DNA of 64,000 nt, taken from Roseovarius indicus (GTDB lineage: Bacteria > Pseudomonadota > Alphaproteobacteria > Rhodobacterales > Rhodobacteraceae). Position numbers and translations under genes: made by a program. Position 1 is the stretch's first letter. The number at the start of each line of letters is the position of its first letter. Of the stretch, positions 8,170-16,603 are shown one piece after another. Below the pieces are notes generated by a model. The model worked only from the letters and a program-made list of their open reading frames with translations, was not told the DNA's origin and made no database searches. The DNA is taken from assembly GCF_008728195.1 (NCBI RefSeq), contig NZ_CP031598.1, positions 4,216,001 to 4,280,000 on the forward strand, given 5' to 3'.

Positions 8170-9516
8170 TCAGTCGCGGCGGATGTTGGCGCCGAGGGCT
8201 TTCATCAGCGGCTCGAAGACCGGGAAGGAGGTGGCGATGGGGCCGCCGTCATCGACCGCGACGGGCTTTTGCGTGGCAAGGCCGAGGACGAGGAAGGACA
8301 TGGCGATGCGGTGGTCGAGATGGCTTGCGCAGGTGGCGCCGCCGGGGACGTTGCCGTGGCCGAGGCCGGTAACCGTCAACCAGTCTTCGCCCTCGTCGAC
8401 GGTGACGCCGCAGGCGCGCAGGCCGGTGGCCATGGCGTCGATCCGGTCGCTTTCCTTGACGCGGAGTTCCTTGACGCCGTGCATCTCGGTTTTGCCCTCG
8501 GCGAAGGCGGCGACGACCGAGAGGACGGGGTATTCGTCGATCATGCTGGCGGCGCGGTCGGGGGGGACGGAGATGCCCTTGAGGTTGGGCGAGAAGCGGG
8601 CGCGGAGGTCGGCCACGGGTTCGCCGCCTTCCTCGCGCTGGTTCTCGTAGGTGAGGTCGGCGCCCATCTCGCGCAGGGTGGTGAAGAGGCCAGCGCGGGT
8701 GGGGTTGAGGCCGATATTCGGCACGAGGATGTCGGAGCCCTCGGTGATCAGCGCGGCGCAGACCGGGAAGGCGGCGGAGCTGGGGTCGCGCGGGACGGCG
8801 ATGGATTGCGGTTTGAGCTCGGGCTGGCCTTGCAGGGTGATGATGCGGCCTTCGTTGGTGACGTCCGTCGAGATGGTGGCGCCGAAGCCCGCCAGCATGC
8901 GTTCGGAATGGTCGCGGGTCGCCTCGCGCTCGATCACCACGGTTTCGCCGGGGGCGTTGAGGCCGGCCAGCAGCACTGCGGATTTCACCTGTGCCGAGGG
9001 CACCGGCACCTCGTAGCGCACCGGCAGCGGGTCGCGTGCGCCGACGATGGTCATGGGCAGACGGCCGCCGGAACGGCCGACGGCCTGAGCCCCGAAGAGG
9101 GCGAGCGGATCGGTGACGCGGGCCATCGGGCGCTTGTTGAGGCTGGCGTCGCCGGTGAAGGTGGCGGTGATGGGCGAGGAGGCCATCGCACCCATGATGA
9201 GGCGGACGCCGGTGCCGGAATTGCCGCAGTCGATGACCTGTTCGGGCTCGGCGAAGCCGCCGGTGCCCACGCCGTGGATGTGCCAGGTGCCGTCCTCGTC
9301 GCGGGTGATCTCGGCCCCCATGGCGCGCATGGCCTTGGCCGTGTCGAGCACGTCTTCGCCTTCCAGCAGGCCGGTGACGGTGGTCTCGCCCACCGCCAGC
9401 GCGCCGAGGATCAGGGCCCTGTGGGAGATCGACTTGTCGCCGGGGATGGCGGCTTCGCCCGAAAGGCCGGTGGAGGCGTGGGAGGACATGCGGATGGGGG
9501 TGCCGTGGCCGGACAT
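8170..9516 (-). CDS. aroA: 3-phosphoshikimate 1-carboxyvinyltransferase (class II EPSP synthase)
   Basis: Joins shikimate-3-phosphate and phosphoenolpyruvate in the shikimate pathway. The 448-residue protein shows [15 protein letters not shown] (residues 26-40), [24 protein letters not shown], the LRVKESDR loop and a [13 protein letters not shown]-terminal motif. The LLEGEDV and KRPMARV wording is that of class II enzymes. At the position of the Ala that lowers herbicide affinity in the well-known CP4 enzyme this protein has Gly (Gly101 in DCGNSGTG). The start at 9516 is chosen over 9564 because the extra 16 residues are not family-like. Confidence 0.95.
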   Translation of the reverse strand: MSGHGTPIRMSSHASTGLSGEAAIPGDKSISHRALILGALAVGETTVTGLLEGEDVLDTAKAMRAMGAEITRDEDGTWHIHGVGTGGFAEPEQVIDCGNSGTGVRLIMGAMASSPITATFTGDASLNKRPMARVTDPLALFGAQAVGRSGGRLPMTIVGARDPLPVRYEVPVPSAQVKSAVLLAGLNAPGETVVIEREATRDHSERMLAGFGATISTDVTNEGRIITLQGQPELKPQSIAVPRDPSSAAFPVCAALITEGSDILVPNIGLNPTRAGLFTTLREMGADLTYENQREEGGEPVADLRARFSPNLKGISVPPDRAASMIDEYPVLSVVAAFAEGKTEMHGVKELRVKESDRIDAMATGLRACGVTVDEGEDWLTVTGLGHGNVPGGATCASHLDHRIAMSFLVLGLATQKPVAVDDGGPIATSFPVFEPLMKALGANIRRD

Positions 9517-9584
9517 GGGATGCGCCTTTCGTGAACGGGTCGGCCTGCCTGATAGCGCAAGCATGGGGCGGGGTAAATCCGTGT

Positions 9585-10463
9585 TCAGCCGCGGGCGAGC
9601 GGCAGGGTGGCGCAGCGAAACGAGCCGCCGGTGGAGGGGACGGCGTCGAATGGGAGTTCCTCGACGCGGTAGCCCGCCTCGCGCAGGGCGGCGTTGACGC
9701 GGGCGCAGGCCGGGTGATCGCGGGCGATGAGGTGATCGGGGGCGAGGGAGAGGACGTTGGTGGAGAGCGCGGCGGCTTCGTCGCGGGTGACCTCGATCCA
9801 GTCGAAATGGGTGCGCATGGCGGCGGGGATGGTGTCGAGCCCGGCGGGGTAGATGAGGGCGTGACCCAGGCCGAGGGGCTGGAAGGCGCAGTCGAGGTGG
9901 AGGACGTCTTCGCCCTGCGAGAGAGGCCGGGTGGGGACCGGGTGGATGGAGTAGATATCGCCGAATTCCCGGCGGAGGAAGGCCGCGCCTTCGGGGTCGC
10001 TGCGCTGGCCCACACCCACGAAGATGTCGGGGCCGGCGATGATCACGTCGCCGCCTTCGAGGGTGATGCCCGAGGGCACGGAAAGGCGGGGGCCGGTGAA
10101 GCTGGCGAGGAGGCGGTCGAGCCCGCGGATTTCCTGGGTGCGGCTGGCGTTGCGCATGGCGGCGGTGACGAAGGTGTCGCCGATGACGAAGCCGATGTCG
10201 CGGGGGCAGGTCTGGTCCTGCACGGTCTCGGGGGCGAGATCGGGGATGTGGACGGTGACGCCCGCCCCTTCCAGCGCGGTGCGGAAGGTGGTGAACTCGG
10301 CCACGACCTGTGCCTCGGTGGGATGGCCGTAACGGGCGAGCGTGTGGCGGTGGGTTTCGTTGACCACCTCGACGCGGGCGCCATCACGGTGATAGCCCGC
10401 GCCGCGCCCCATCACCACGTGGCGAAGGGGCGCGCATTCATCTGCGATGTGGAAATGCCGCAA
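9585..10463 (-). CDS. Guanidino-group-modifying hydrolase (dimethylargininase/arginine deiminase superfamily)
   Basis: A 292-residue pentein-fold enzyme. The substrate-site motif [15 protein letters not shown], the LEGGDVI turn, the His motif VLHLDCAF and the C-terminal GGSFRC with the nucleophilic Cys match enzymes that hydrolyse arginine, dimethylarginine or related guanidines via a thiouronium intermediate. The exact substrate cannot be read from sequence. No ATG fits before strand one, so I place the start at TTG (10461-10463), five bases after the ridA stop and preceded by GAGGCG; GTG codons slightly downstream are the alternative. It forms a likely operon with the RidA gene. Confidence 0.8.
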   Translation of the reverse strand: MRHFHIADECAPLRHVVMGRGAGYHRDGARVEVVNETHRHTLARYGHPTEAQVVAEFTTFRTALEGAGVTVHIPDLAPETVQDQTCPRDIGFVIGDTFVTAAMRNASRTQEIRGLDRLLASFTGPRLSVPSGITLEGGDVIIAGPDIFVGVGQRSDPEGAAFLRREFGDIYSIHPVPTRPLSQGEDVLHLDCAFQPLGLGHALIYPAGLDTIPAAMRTHFDWIEVTRDEAAALSTNVLSLAPDHLIARDHPACARVNAALREAGYRVEELPFDAVPSTGGSFRCATLPLARG

Positions 10464-10468
10464 GCGCC

Positions 10469-10816
10469 TCAGCCTGCCGCGGTGATCAGGAACTCGACCT
10501 TGAGCTCGGGATGGGCGAGCTTGGCTTCGCCGCAGGCGCGGGCGGGGGCGTGGCCCTCGGGCACCCAAGCATCCCAGACCTCGTTCATCTCGGCGAAATC
10601 GGCCATGTCGGCGAGCCAGATGGTGCATTGCAGGATGCGGGTGGTGTCGGAGCCGGCCTCGGCCAGCAGTTTCTCGACCTTCGACAGGCACGAACGGGTC
10701 TGGTCGGCGACGCTGTCGCCCTTCTCGCCCACCTGCCCGGCCAGGTAGATGGTGCCGTTATGGGTGACGATCTGGCTCATGCGCTGGCCGGTGTGATGGC
10801 GGGTGATATCGGACAT
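10469..10816 (-). CDS. RidA/YjgF-family imine deaminase
   Basis: A 115-residue protein of the RidA family, trimeric enzymes that hydrolyse reactive enamine/imine intermediates. HNGTIYLAGQVG (near residue 20) and the C-terminal HPELKVEFLITA are characteristic; the family's usual catalytic Arg lies in a longer RxxxE segment that is not strictly kept here, so catalytic activity is uncertain. The start at 10816 (MSDITRHH) is supported by homology. It precedes the guanidino-hydrolase gene by five bases, suggesting a joint role in amino-acid nitrogen metabolism, and is divergent from tdk. Confidence 0.85.
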   Translation of the reverse strand: MSDITRHHTGQRMSQIVTHNGTIYLAGQVGEKGDSVADQTRSCLSKVEKLLAEAGSDTTRILQCTIWLADMADFAEMNEVWDAWVPEGHAPARACGEAKLAHPELKVEFLITAAG

Positions 10817-10906
10817 GGGGGTGGGTTCCTTCGATGATGATTGGCCCCGTGGCGGGGCGGCGAGATGGCGATTGCATCCGGCCGCGCGATCGGCATAAGG
10901 CGGGGC

Positions 10907-11491
10907 ATGGCCAAGCTCTATTTCCACTACTCGACGATGAACGCGGGCAAGTCAACGCTGCTTCTGCAGGCGGCGTACAACTACCAGGAACGGGGGATGG
11001 AGACCTTCCTGATGACCGCGCAGGTGGACAACCGGGCGGGGCGCGCCACCATCGCCTCGCGCATCGGGATCGGGCAGACGGCGGCGACGTTCGGGCCGGA
11101 GACGGACCTGTTCGAAGTGTTGCGGGCGCGGCTGGACGAGGGCCCGGTGGCCTGTGCCTTCATCGACGAGTCGCAGTTCCTGACCCAGCGCCAGGTGTGG
11201 CAGCTGGCCCGCGCGGTGGACGACCTGAAAGTGCCGGTGATGTGCTACGGGCTACGGGTGGATTTCCGGGGCGAGCTGTTTCCCGGCTCGGCCGCGCTTT
11301 TGGCGCTGGCGGACGAGATGCGCGAGGTGCGCACGATCTGCCATTGCGGGAAGAAGGCCACCATGGTGGCGCGGCAGGATGCCGAGGGCCGGGTGCTGAC
11401 CGAGGGCGACCAGGTGCAGATCGGCGGCAACGAAACCTACGTCAGCCTCTGCCGGCGACACTGGCGCGAGGCGGTTGGCGACGGGGCCTGA
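10907..11491 (+). CDS. tdk: Thymidine kinase (type II)
   Basis: Phosphorylates thymidine to dTMP in salvage. The 194-residue protein has the P-loop STMNAGKST at residues 9-17, the Walker B-like FIDESQFL near residue 86, the lasso segment and zinc Cys ligands (CHCGKKA and a C-terminal SLCRRH; the paired Cys of each knuckle is only partly recognisable). The start at 10907 follows AAGG in a good position and gives the conserved MAKLYFHYSTMNAGK; an in-frame ATG at 10841 adds non-conserved residues. It stands alone between ridA (divergent) and a small membrane protein. Confidence 0.95.
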   Translation: MAKLYFHYSTMNAGKSTLLLQAAYNYQERGMETFLMTAQVDNRAGRATIASRIGIGQTAATFGPETDLFEVLRARLDEGPVACAFIDESQFLTQRQVWQLARAVDDLKVPVMCYGLRVDFRGELFPGSAALLALADEMREVRTICHCGKKATMVARQDAEGRVLTEGDQVQIGGNETYVSLCRRHWREAVGDGA

Positions 11492-11543
11492 GGGAACCGC
11501 TGCACCCCCTCGCACGTTTCAGGTATATGAAAGGAGGACCGTC

Positions 11544-11798
11544 ATGGACCGTCTTGCCATATATCTTGCCGTGCTGATCGGCTCCTGCGTGGCCGGGGGC
11601 TTTCTGATCGCCGCCTTCGCGCTGGACTACTATTCGATCTGGGCGTTTGTCGTCTGCGGTGTGATCGGGTTGATCGCCGCCTACCCGGCGGGCTACTGGG
11701 TGTCGCGCTATATCAAGCGGAACGACCCGGACTTCAACCACCGCAAGCCGCGGCAGTCGGACGGGATCTTGCCCGATCCGAAAGCACCGGAGATTTAA
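11544..11798 (+). CDS. Small two-helix membrane protein
   Basis: An 84-residue protein with hydrophobic segments at about residues 4-26 and 31-50 and a polar tail ending DPKAPEI. I do not recognise a named family. The ATG at 11544 follows a very good AAGGAGG site (11531-11537), which argues for real expression. It follows tdk by 52 bases on the same strand and is convergent with the KAS III gene. Confidence 0.75.
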   Translation: MDRLAIYLAVLIGSCVAGGFLIAAFALDYYSIWAFVVCGVIGLIAAYPAGYWVSRYIKRNDPDFNHRKPRQSDGILPDPKAPEI

Positions 11799-11837
11799 GG
11801 AAACCGACCGCGCGCGGCGTTCCGGCGCCGCGCGAGT

Positions 11838-12959
11838 TCAGGCCCGTTCCACCAGGACCGAGCCCACCGAGTACCCTGCCCCGAAGGAGCAGATCAGCCC
11901 GGCATCGCCTGGCTGGAGGTCGTCCGAGTATTTCGAGAACGCGATGATCGAGCCCGCCGAGGAGGTGTTGGCGTAATCCTGCAGGATGTTGGGCTGTTCT
12001 TCCGGTTCCGGGGTACGGCCCATGACCTTCTTGCCGATGAAATCGTTCATGGTCTTGTTGGCCTGGTGCAGCCAGAGCCGTTTGAGCCGGTCGGCGGCAA
12101 CGCCCTCCTCGGCCATGTGGTCGGCGATGTGTTTCGACACCAGCGGCAGGACTTCCTTGAACACCTTGCGGCCTTCCTGAACGAAGAGCATGTCGCGCCG
12201 GTCGTCCATGTGATGCTCGCGGGTGCGGCGGAGGAAGCCGTTGTTGTTGCGGATGTTGTTCGAGAATTGCGTGGCGCAGCGGGTGGAATGCACGAGGAAA
12301 TGCGGGCCTTTCGCATCCTCGGCCCGCTCCAGCACCATCGCGGTGCAGACATCGCCGAAGATGAAGTGACAGTCGCGGTCGCGCCATTCGAGGTGGCCCG
12401 AGCAGATTTCCGGGCTGACAACGATGGCGCAGCGGACGGAGCCCGCGCGGATCATGTCGGCCGCCGCCTGAATGCCGAAGGTGGCCGAGGAACAGGCGAC
12501 GTTCATATCAAAAGCGAAACCGCCAGCGCCCAGGAGTTGCTGAATCTCGATGGCGATGGCCGGATAGGGCCGTTCGTGGTTCGAGGCGGCGCAGATGATG
12601 AGGTCGACCTCTTCCGCCGAGCGGCCCGATTGCGCCAGCGCCTTGCCGCAGGCGTCGAGCGCCATTTCGGCCATGATCCCCGGCTCCTCGTTCGAGCGGG
12701 GGCGCAGGTGGGGGTGCATGACGGCCGGGTCGAGCACGCCGGTCTTGTCCATCACGTAACGCTGTTCGATACCCGAGGCCGAGAAGATGAAACCGGTCGA
12801 GGAATGCGGCTTGGCCTCCAGCTCGCCGGCCGAGATGGCCTCGGCATTCTCGGCGTTGAATTTGTCGGCATAGGCGTTGAACGCGTCGACCAGCTCTTCG
12901 TTGGTGATGGTCTGGTTCGGGGTGAAGACCCCGGTGCCCGTGATGGCAGGTTTGAACAT
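11838..12959 (-). CDS. Beta-ketoacyl-ACP synthase III, PA3286-like
   Basis: A 373-residue thiolase-fold condensing enzyme. The triad is present: Cys in VACSSATFG (near residue 156), His in LWLHQANKTMN and Asn in YANTSSAGSI, with the C-terminal GAGYSVGSV. The sequence closely follows the longer FabH branch typified by Pseudomonas PA3286, reported to draw medium-chain acyl-CoA from beta-oxidation into fatty-acid synthesis; that role is an inference for this organism. The start at 12959 (MFKPAITGTG) aligns with that branch; ATGs at 12968 and 12992 are possible. It is monocistronic. Confidence 0.92.
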   Translation of the reverse strand: MFKPAITGTGVFTPNQTITNEELVDAFNAYADKFNAENAEAISAGELEAKPHSSTGFIFSASGIEQRYVMDKTGVLDPAVMHPHLRPRSNEEPGIMAEMALDACGKALAQSGRSAEEVDLIICAASNHERPYPAIAIEIQQLLGAGGFAFDMNVACSSATFGIQAAADMIRAGSVRCAIVVSPEICSGHLEWRDRDCHFIFGDVCTAMVLERAEDAKGPHFLVHSTRCATQFSNNIRNNNGFLRRTREHHMDDRRDMLFVQEGRKVFKEVLPLVSKHIADHMAEEGVAADRLKRLWLHQANKTMNDFIGKKVMGRTPEPEEQPNILQDYANTSSAGSIIAFSKYSDDLQPGDAGLICSFGAGYSVGSVLVERA

Positions 12960-13047
12960 TTTGGCTCTCATCAGGTGTACCGCCCAGATCAACGCAGGAG
13001 CGACCCGAGGTCAAGCGGAACCGGCGGAGCCTTGCCGTGACGCCAAG

Positions 13048-14001
13048 TCAGTTGACGAGGTTCGGCGGGGTTTCCCCGTTGAGCGCAGCGACGAGGTTGT
13101 CGACGGCGACGAAGCCCATCCGCTCGCGCACTTCCAGCGCGGCGGTGCCCAGATGCGGCAGGAGGGCGACGTTCTCCATCTTCGTCAGCGCCTCGGGCAC
13201 TTTCGGCTCGTGCTCATAGACATCGAGCCCGGCGCCGCCGATCTGGCCGGTTTGCAGCGCTTCGATCAGCGCGTCCTCGTCGACCACGTCGCCGCGGGCG
13301 ATGTTGATGAAGCGGGCATGGGGCTGCATGGCGGCGAAGAGTTCTTCGCCGACGAGGTAGGTGTTCTCGCCCCCGCCCGGCACGGCGGTGACGACGAAAT
13401 CGGAAAGAGAAGCCAGCTCTTGCAGAGTTTCAACCTGCCGCGCCTCGATATCCACATCCTTGGGCGATCTGTTGAAGTAAACCACGTTCATCCCGAACCC
13501 ATAGTGACAGCGTCGGGCGATGGCCTGACCGATGCGGCCCATGCCGATGATGCCCACGGTCTTGCCGGTGACATGCAGGCCGAGGAGTTGCGTGGGGGTC
13601 CAGCCCGTCCACTTGCCGGCGCGCAGCAGGCGCTCGCCCTCGCCCGCGCGGCGGGCGGTCATCAGCATCAGGGTGAGCGCGATGTCGGCGGTGGCGTCGG
13701 TGACGGCGCCGGGGGTGTTGGTGACCATCAGCCCGGCGGCGCGGGCGGCGGCCACGTCGATATGGTTGTAGCCGACGCCGAAATTGGCCAGCACCTTGCA
13801 GCGAGACCCCTCGGCGCCTTCGAAGGCATCCGCGGTGAAGAAATCGCCCAGCGTGGGCAGGACGCCGTCATAGAGCGTCAGCGCGGCGCGCATCTGGCCG
13901 ATCTTCAGCGGCCGCGTATCCTCGCGCACCTCGACGTCGAAATGCTGTTCGGCCCGTTCGATGACCGCATCGGGAAGGCGTGTGGTGAAGAGCACCCGCA
14001 T
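13048..14001 (-). CDS. D-isomer-specific 2-hydroxyacid dehydrogenase
   Basis: A 317-residue NAD(P)-dependent enzyme of the glyoxylate/hydroxypyruvate reductase type. It has the Rossmann motif GKTVGIIGMGRIGQAIA, the catalytic Arg in INIARGDVVDE, Glu in YEHEP and His in LLPHLGTA. LANFGVGYNHID is the substrate-binding loop. The start codon shares one base with the csaA stop (TGATG), so the two are coupled. With proC upstream they form the cluster proC-csaA-dehydrogenase. Glyoxylate or hydroxypyruvate is the most likely substrate, but this cannot be settled from sequence. Confidence 0.92.
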   Translation of the reverse strand: MRVLFTTRLPDAVIERAEQHFDVEVREDTRPLKIGQMRAALTLYDGVLPTLGDFFTADAFEGAEGSRCKVLANFGVGYNHIDVAAARAAGLMVTNTPGAVTDATADIALTLMLMTARRAGEGERLLRAGKWTGWTPTQLLGLHVTGKTVGIIGMGRIGQAIARRCHYGFGMNVVYFNRSPKDVDIEARQVETLQELASLSDFVVTAVPGGGENTYLVGEELFAAMQPHARFINIARGDVVDEDALIEALQTGQIGGAGLDVYEHEPKVPEALTKMENVALLPHLGTAALEVRERMGFVAVDNLVAALNGETPPNLVN

Positions 14002-14342
14002 CAGTGCATCCGCTCCCCTTCGGCGACTTCCTGGTCGGGGGCGATGAGGACGATGCCGCCCTCTGCATCCGCCGCGCCGAGCACCAGCACCTCGGACATG
14101 AACGGCCCGATCTGGCGGGGCGGGAAGTTGACGACGCCCATGACCTGACGGCCTGTCAGGCTTTCGGGGGTGTAGTGCTTGGTCACCTGCGCCGAGGTCT
14201 TGCGTTCGCCGATCTCGGGGCCGAAATCGATCCACATCTTGATGGCGGGCTTGCGGGCCTCGGGGAAGGGTTCGGCGCGGATCACGCGGCCGACGCGGAT
14301 ATCGACCTTGAGGAAGTCGTCGAAACTGATTTCGTCAGCCAT
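14001..14342 (-). CDS. csaA: CsaA-type tRNA-binding protein
   Basis: A 113-residue single-domain OB-fold protein. The segment VDIRVGRVIRAEPFPEARKP and the later GVVNFPPRQIGPFMSEVLVLG are diagnostic of the tRNA-binding domain shared with MetRS C-termini and Arc1p. CsaA of Bacillus was reported to have secretion-chaperone activity; the role in proteobacteria is unclear. Its start overlaps the proC stop by 8 bases and its stop overlaps the next start by one. Confidence 0.9.
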   Translation of the reverse strand: MADEISFDDFLKVDIRVGRVIRAEPFPEARKPAIKMWIDFGPEIGERKTSAQVTKHYTPESLTGRQVMGVVNFPPRQIGPFMSEVLVLGAADAEGGIVLIAPDQEVAEGERMH

Positions 14343-15150
14343 TGCGGAGTTCTTTCGAGCGGTCTGTGGCGGCGGCCACGGTTTTCGCCATCAGCGGGGG
14401 AAGGCCGGTTTCCTCGTCCATCAGCACCTCGAGCCCGGCCTGGGTGGTGCCGTTGGGGCTGGTGACGTTGACGCGCAGCTGATCGGGAGTTTCCTCGGCC
14501 TCTTCGGCCAGCGCCCCTGCCCCGGCGACGGTGGCCTGGGCGAGTTGCATGGCGAGGTCTGGCGACAAACCCTGAGCCTCGCCGGCCTTGGCCAGGCATT
14601 CGATCATGTGGAACACATAGGCCGGGCCGGAGCCCGAGACGCCGGTCACGGCATCCATCTGGTCTTCGCTGTCCAGCCGCACCACCTGCCCCACGGCGGT
14701 CAGCAGTTCCTCGGCGGTGTCGAGATGCGCGGGCGTGGTGTGGCTGTTGCCGATGATGGCGGTGATGCCCCGGCCCACGGCGGCGGGTGTGTTGGGCATG
14801 GCGCGGATGATCGGGCTGTCATCGCCCAGCGCCGCCTCGAATGAGGAAATCGGCGTGCCGGCGGCGACGGAGACGAAGAGCGTCTTGCCTCCGCCCATGG
14901 CGGCGATGGCGGGCAGCGCGTCGCCCATCATCTGGGGTTTGACGGCGACAAGCACGATGGCGGGCTGTTCGGGCAGGTCGCCATTGATGGTGACGCCCGT
15001 GGATTGCAGCCAGTCCGAGGGTTTCGGGTCGATCACCCAGACGCTTTCGGGCGGCAGGCCCCGCTTGAGCCAGCCCGCCAGCATGGCCGAGCCCATCTTG
15101 CCGCAGCCCAGAAGCACGAGCCCGTTGCGGGCCACATTGTCCATGGTCAT
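14335..15150 (-). CDS. proC: Pyrroline-5-carboxylate reductase
   Basis: Reduces pyrroline-5-carboxylate to proline with NAD(P)H. The 271-residue protein has the N-terminal LLGCGKMGSAMLAGWL cofactor motif, VAVKPQMM, IRAMPNTPAAVGRG and the C-terminal signature VTGVSGSGPAYVF followed by the NVTSPNGTTQAGLEVL loop. A second ATG two codons downstream is an equally possible start. First gene of the proC-csaA-dehydrogenase overlap cluster. Confidence 0.95.
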   Translation of the reverse strand: MTMDNVARNGLVLLGCGKMGSAMLAGWLKRGLPPESVWVIDPKPSDWLQSTGVTINGDLPEQPAIVLVAVKPQMMGDALPAIAAMGGGKTLFVSVAAGTPISSFEAALGDDSPIIRAMPNTPAAVGRGITAIIGNSHTTPAHLDTAEELLTAVGQVVRLDSEDQMDAVTGVSGSGPAYVFHMIECLAKAGEAQGLSPDLAMQLAQATVAGAGALAEEAEETPDQLRVNVTSPNGTTQAGLEVLMDEETGLPPLMAKTVAAATDRSKELRNG

Positions 15151-15288
15151 CCCAGTCCCCCTTGCCTTTGTGAATGGCCTTTGGGGGCGAGTGTTACGCC
15201 CGCATCACCGGGGATTCAATGGCGGGAAAACGGGCGTGGGGCGACCCGGCGAAGCCTTGCCCGCCGGGTGCCTTGAAATGCCTCGGGA

Positions 15289-15789
15289 TCAGGCGGTGCC
15301 GTAGGCCTCGGCGATGGCCACCTGCATGGCGTCGCGCGGGGTACGGTCGCCCCAGATGACCAGCTGGAAGGCCGGGTAGAAGCGCTCGGCGCTGAGGACG
15401 GCCGCGTTGATCAGCGTGTCGACCTGTTCGGGGCAGACGCTGGGCGCGCCGGCCATCACGAGGCCGTAGCGGTAGACCATCAGCTTCTGTTCGGCCCAAT
15501 AGGTAAAGGCGCCGGCCCAGCATTGGTCGTTGACCTCGTTGAGGGTCTGATACAGCACGGGAAGCTTGTCTTCCGGCGGCTCCATCTCGAAGGTGCAGAC
15601 CATGCGCAGGGTCTCGTCATAGGCGGACCATGCGAGGGTGACCGAATAGGTGCGCCACTGGCCTTCGACGGCCATGGCGATCTGATCGTCTCCGATCCGG
15701 TCGAAATCCCAGTCGTGATGCTCGGCGAGATGCTCGACGATATCGATGGGGTGAAGATCTTCACTCAGAAACTGCTCGGAAAGTGCCAT
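15289..15789 (-). CDS. YbjN-domain protein
   Basis: A 166-residue soluble protein of the YbjN family, which has a type III secretion chaperone-like fold. The pattern DLHPIDIVEHLAEHHDWDF, followed by the MAVEGQWRTYSVTLAW strand and a C-terminal YPAFQLVIWGDRTP segment, is typical of alphaproteobacterial members. The molecular function is unknown; YbjN affects motility and stress traits in enterobacteria. The start at 15789 has an AGAGGTGG site, unlike the upstream ATG at 15837. Confidence 0.8.
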   Translation of the reverse strand: MALSEQFLSEDLHPIDIVEHLAEHHDWDFDRIGDDQIAMAVEGQWRTYSVTLAWSAYDETLRMVCTFEMEPPEDKLPVLYQTLNEVNDQCWAGAFTYWAEQKLMVYRYGLVMAGAPSVCPEQVDTLINAAVLSAERFYPAFQLVIWGDRTPRDAMQVAIAEAYGTA

Positions 15790-16073
15790 GCCGCCACCTC
15801 TTATAGGTTGTAGCGCGGGGGCGTGGCAGCGCCCCAAGCGCTAGGTGCCTGCTCTAGAACGGGGGCGTATCCCCTCTGTTCCTACCATATATCGTGGCGA
15901 GTGGATCGCGGCCTGTAAAGCTATTTGTTGGGGATAACCTCAATAAGTTGTGGATGACGTCAAAACTTCATCAAGATGAGATGGGGGTGTCATGTGGGGG
16001 ATGGCGTGAGGTGATGAGGGTTGGTCCAACGCCCCGCCGCGGTCGCATACGCCGGGCAGTGCCTCTCCGCGGA

Positions 16074-16113
16074 ACGGATGTGATGGTTGATTTATGGTGC
16101 GGTTCACATCCGT
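16074..16113. repeat. 10-bp perfect inverted repeat with 20-base spacer
   Basis: ACGGATGTGA at 16074-16083 is matched by TCACATCCGT at 16104-16113. There is no T tract beyond it, so it is not an obvious terminator. An operator or a structured RNA stem are the alternatives. Confidence 0.6.
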
Positions 16114-16232
16114 CGATGGCTCTGGATGGTGCCGGAGCAGAAGCGCCCGCCCGTCACGCCAGAGGCGAGCCGCCTATACATGGCGCACCTCTATTCCGGG
16201 CCCGGCGTGAATGGAGAAGTTGTGCGGGGGAA

Positions 16233-16250
16233 GGTGGGTTGGCACCCACC
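16233..16250 (-). terminator. Hairpin downstream of ubiK
   Basis: A 7-bp stem GGTGGGT/ACCCACC with loop TGGC, 7-24 bases past the ubiK stop. The wording GTAGGGTGGGT matches a hairpin motif that I have seen repeated in many proteobacterial genomes. The T run is short, so termination strength is uncertain. Confidence 0.5.
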
Positions 16251-16256
16251 CTACGA

Positions 16257-16493
16257 TTACTTCTCCAGCGCCTCGATGCGCGCCTTCAGCGCCTCGTTTT
16301 CCTCGCGGGCCTTCTGGGCCATGGCGCGGACGGCGTCGAATTCCTCGCGTGTGACGAAATCGCGGTCGGCGAGCCAGCGGTCGATCATCGACTTCATCGC
16401 CGTCTCGGCCTCTTCCCGCGCGCCCTGGGCCACGCCCATGGCGTTGGTCATCAGCTGCGAGATGTCGTCGAATACCTTGTTGCGGGTCTGCAT
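16257..16493 (-). CDS. ubiK: Ubiquinone biosynthesis accessory factor UbiK (BMFP family)
   Basis: A 78-residue, highly helical protein. KVFDDISQLMTNAMGVAQG at the N-terminus followed by a C-terminal coiled coil (about residues 42-78) matches the YqiC/UbiK family, which supports aerobic ubiquinone synthesis with UbiJ in gammaproteobacteria. The start at 16493 is preceded by GGAG; an open frame runs upstream to 16601 but is not conserved-looking. It is divergent from lgt. Confidence 0.85.
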   Translation of the reverse strand: MQTRNKVFDDISQLMTNAMGVAQGAREEAETAMKSMIDRWLADRDFVTREEFDAVRAMAQKAREENEALKARIEALEK

Positions 16494-16603
16494 GGGGATT
16501 GCTCCGGCGTTACATTTGAAATCTATATGGGCCGCAAAACGCCGCCGCGCAAGGTTGACTTCCCCGTTGACTTCCCCGTGGCGCCAGAGGCAGAGAGACA
16601 CAA

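Larger units (their letters stand above)
15790..16256. other. Intergenic region, 467 bases, with palindrome and DnaA-like 9-mers
   Basis: No open frame here has family resemblance. It holds two 9-mers one mismatch from a DnaA box (TGGGGATAA at 15929-15937 and TGTGGATGA at 15949-15957, 20 bases apart), a 10-bp inverted repeat at 16074-16113 and the ubiK terminator. The length is unusual beside the tight spacing around it, so an unannotated RNA or a short gene cannot be excluded. Confidence 0.5.

Noticed and set aside
15790..16256. A chromosomal origin in the gap with DnaA-like 9-mers
   Set aside because: Only two imperfect boxes are present with no AT-rich unwinding region or typical origin neighbours.
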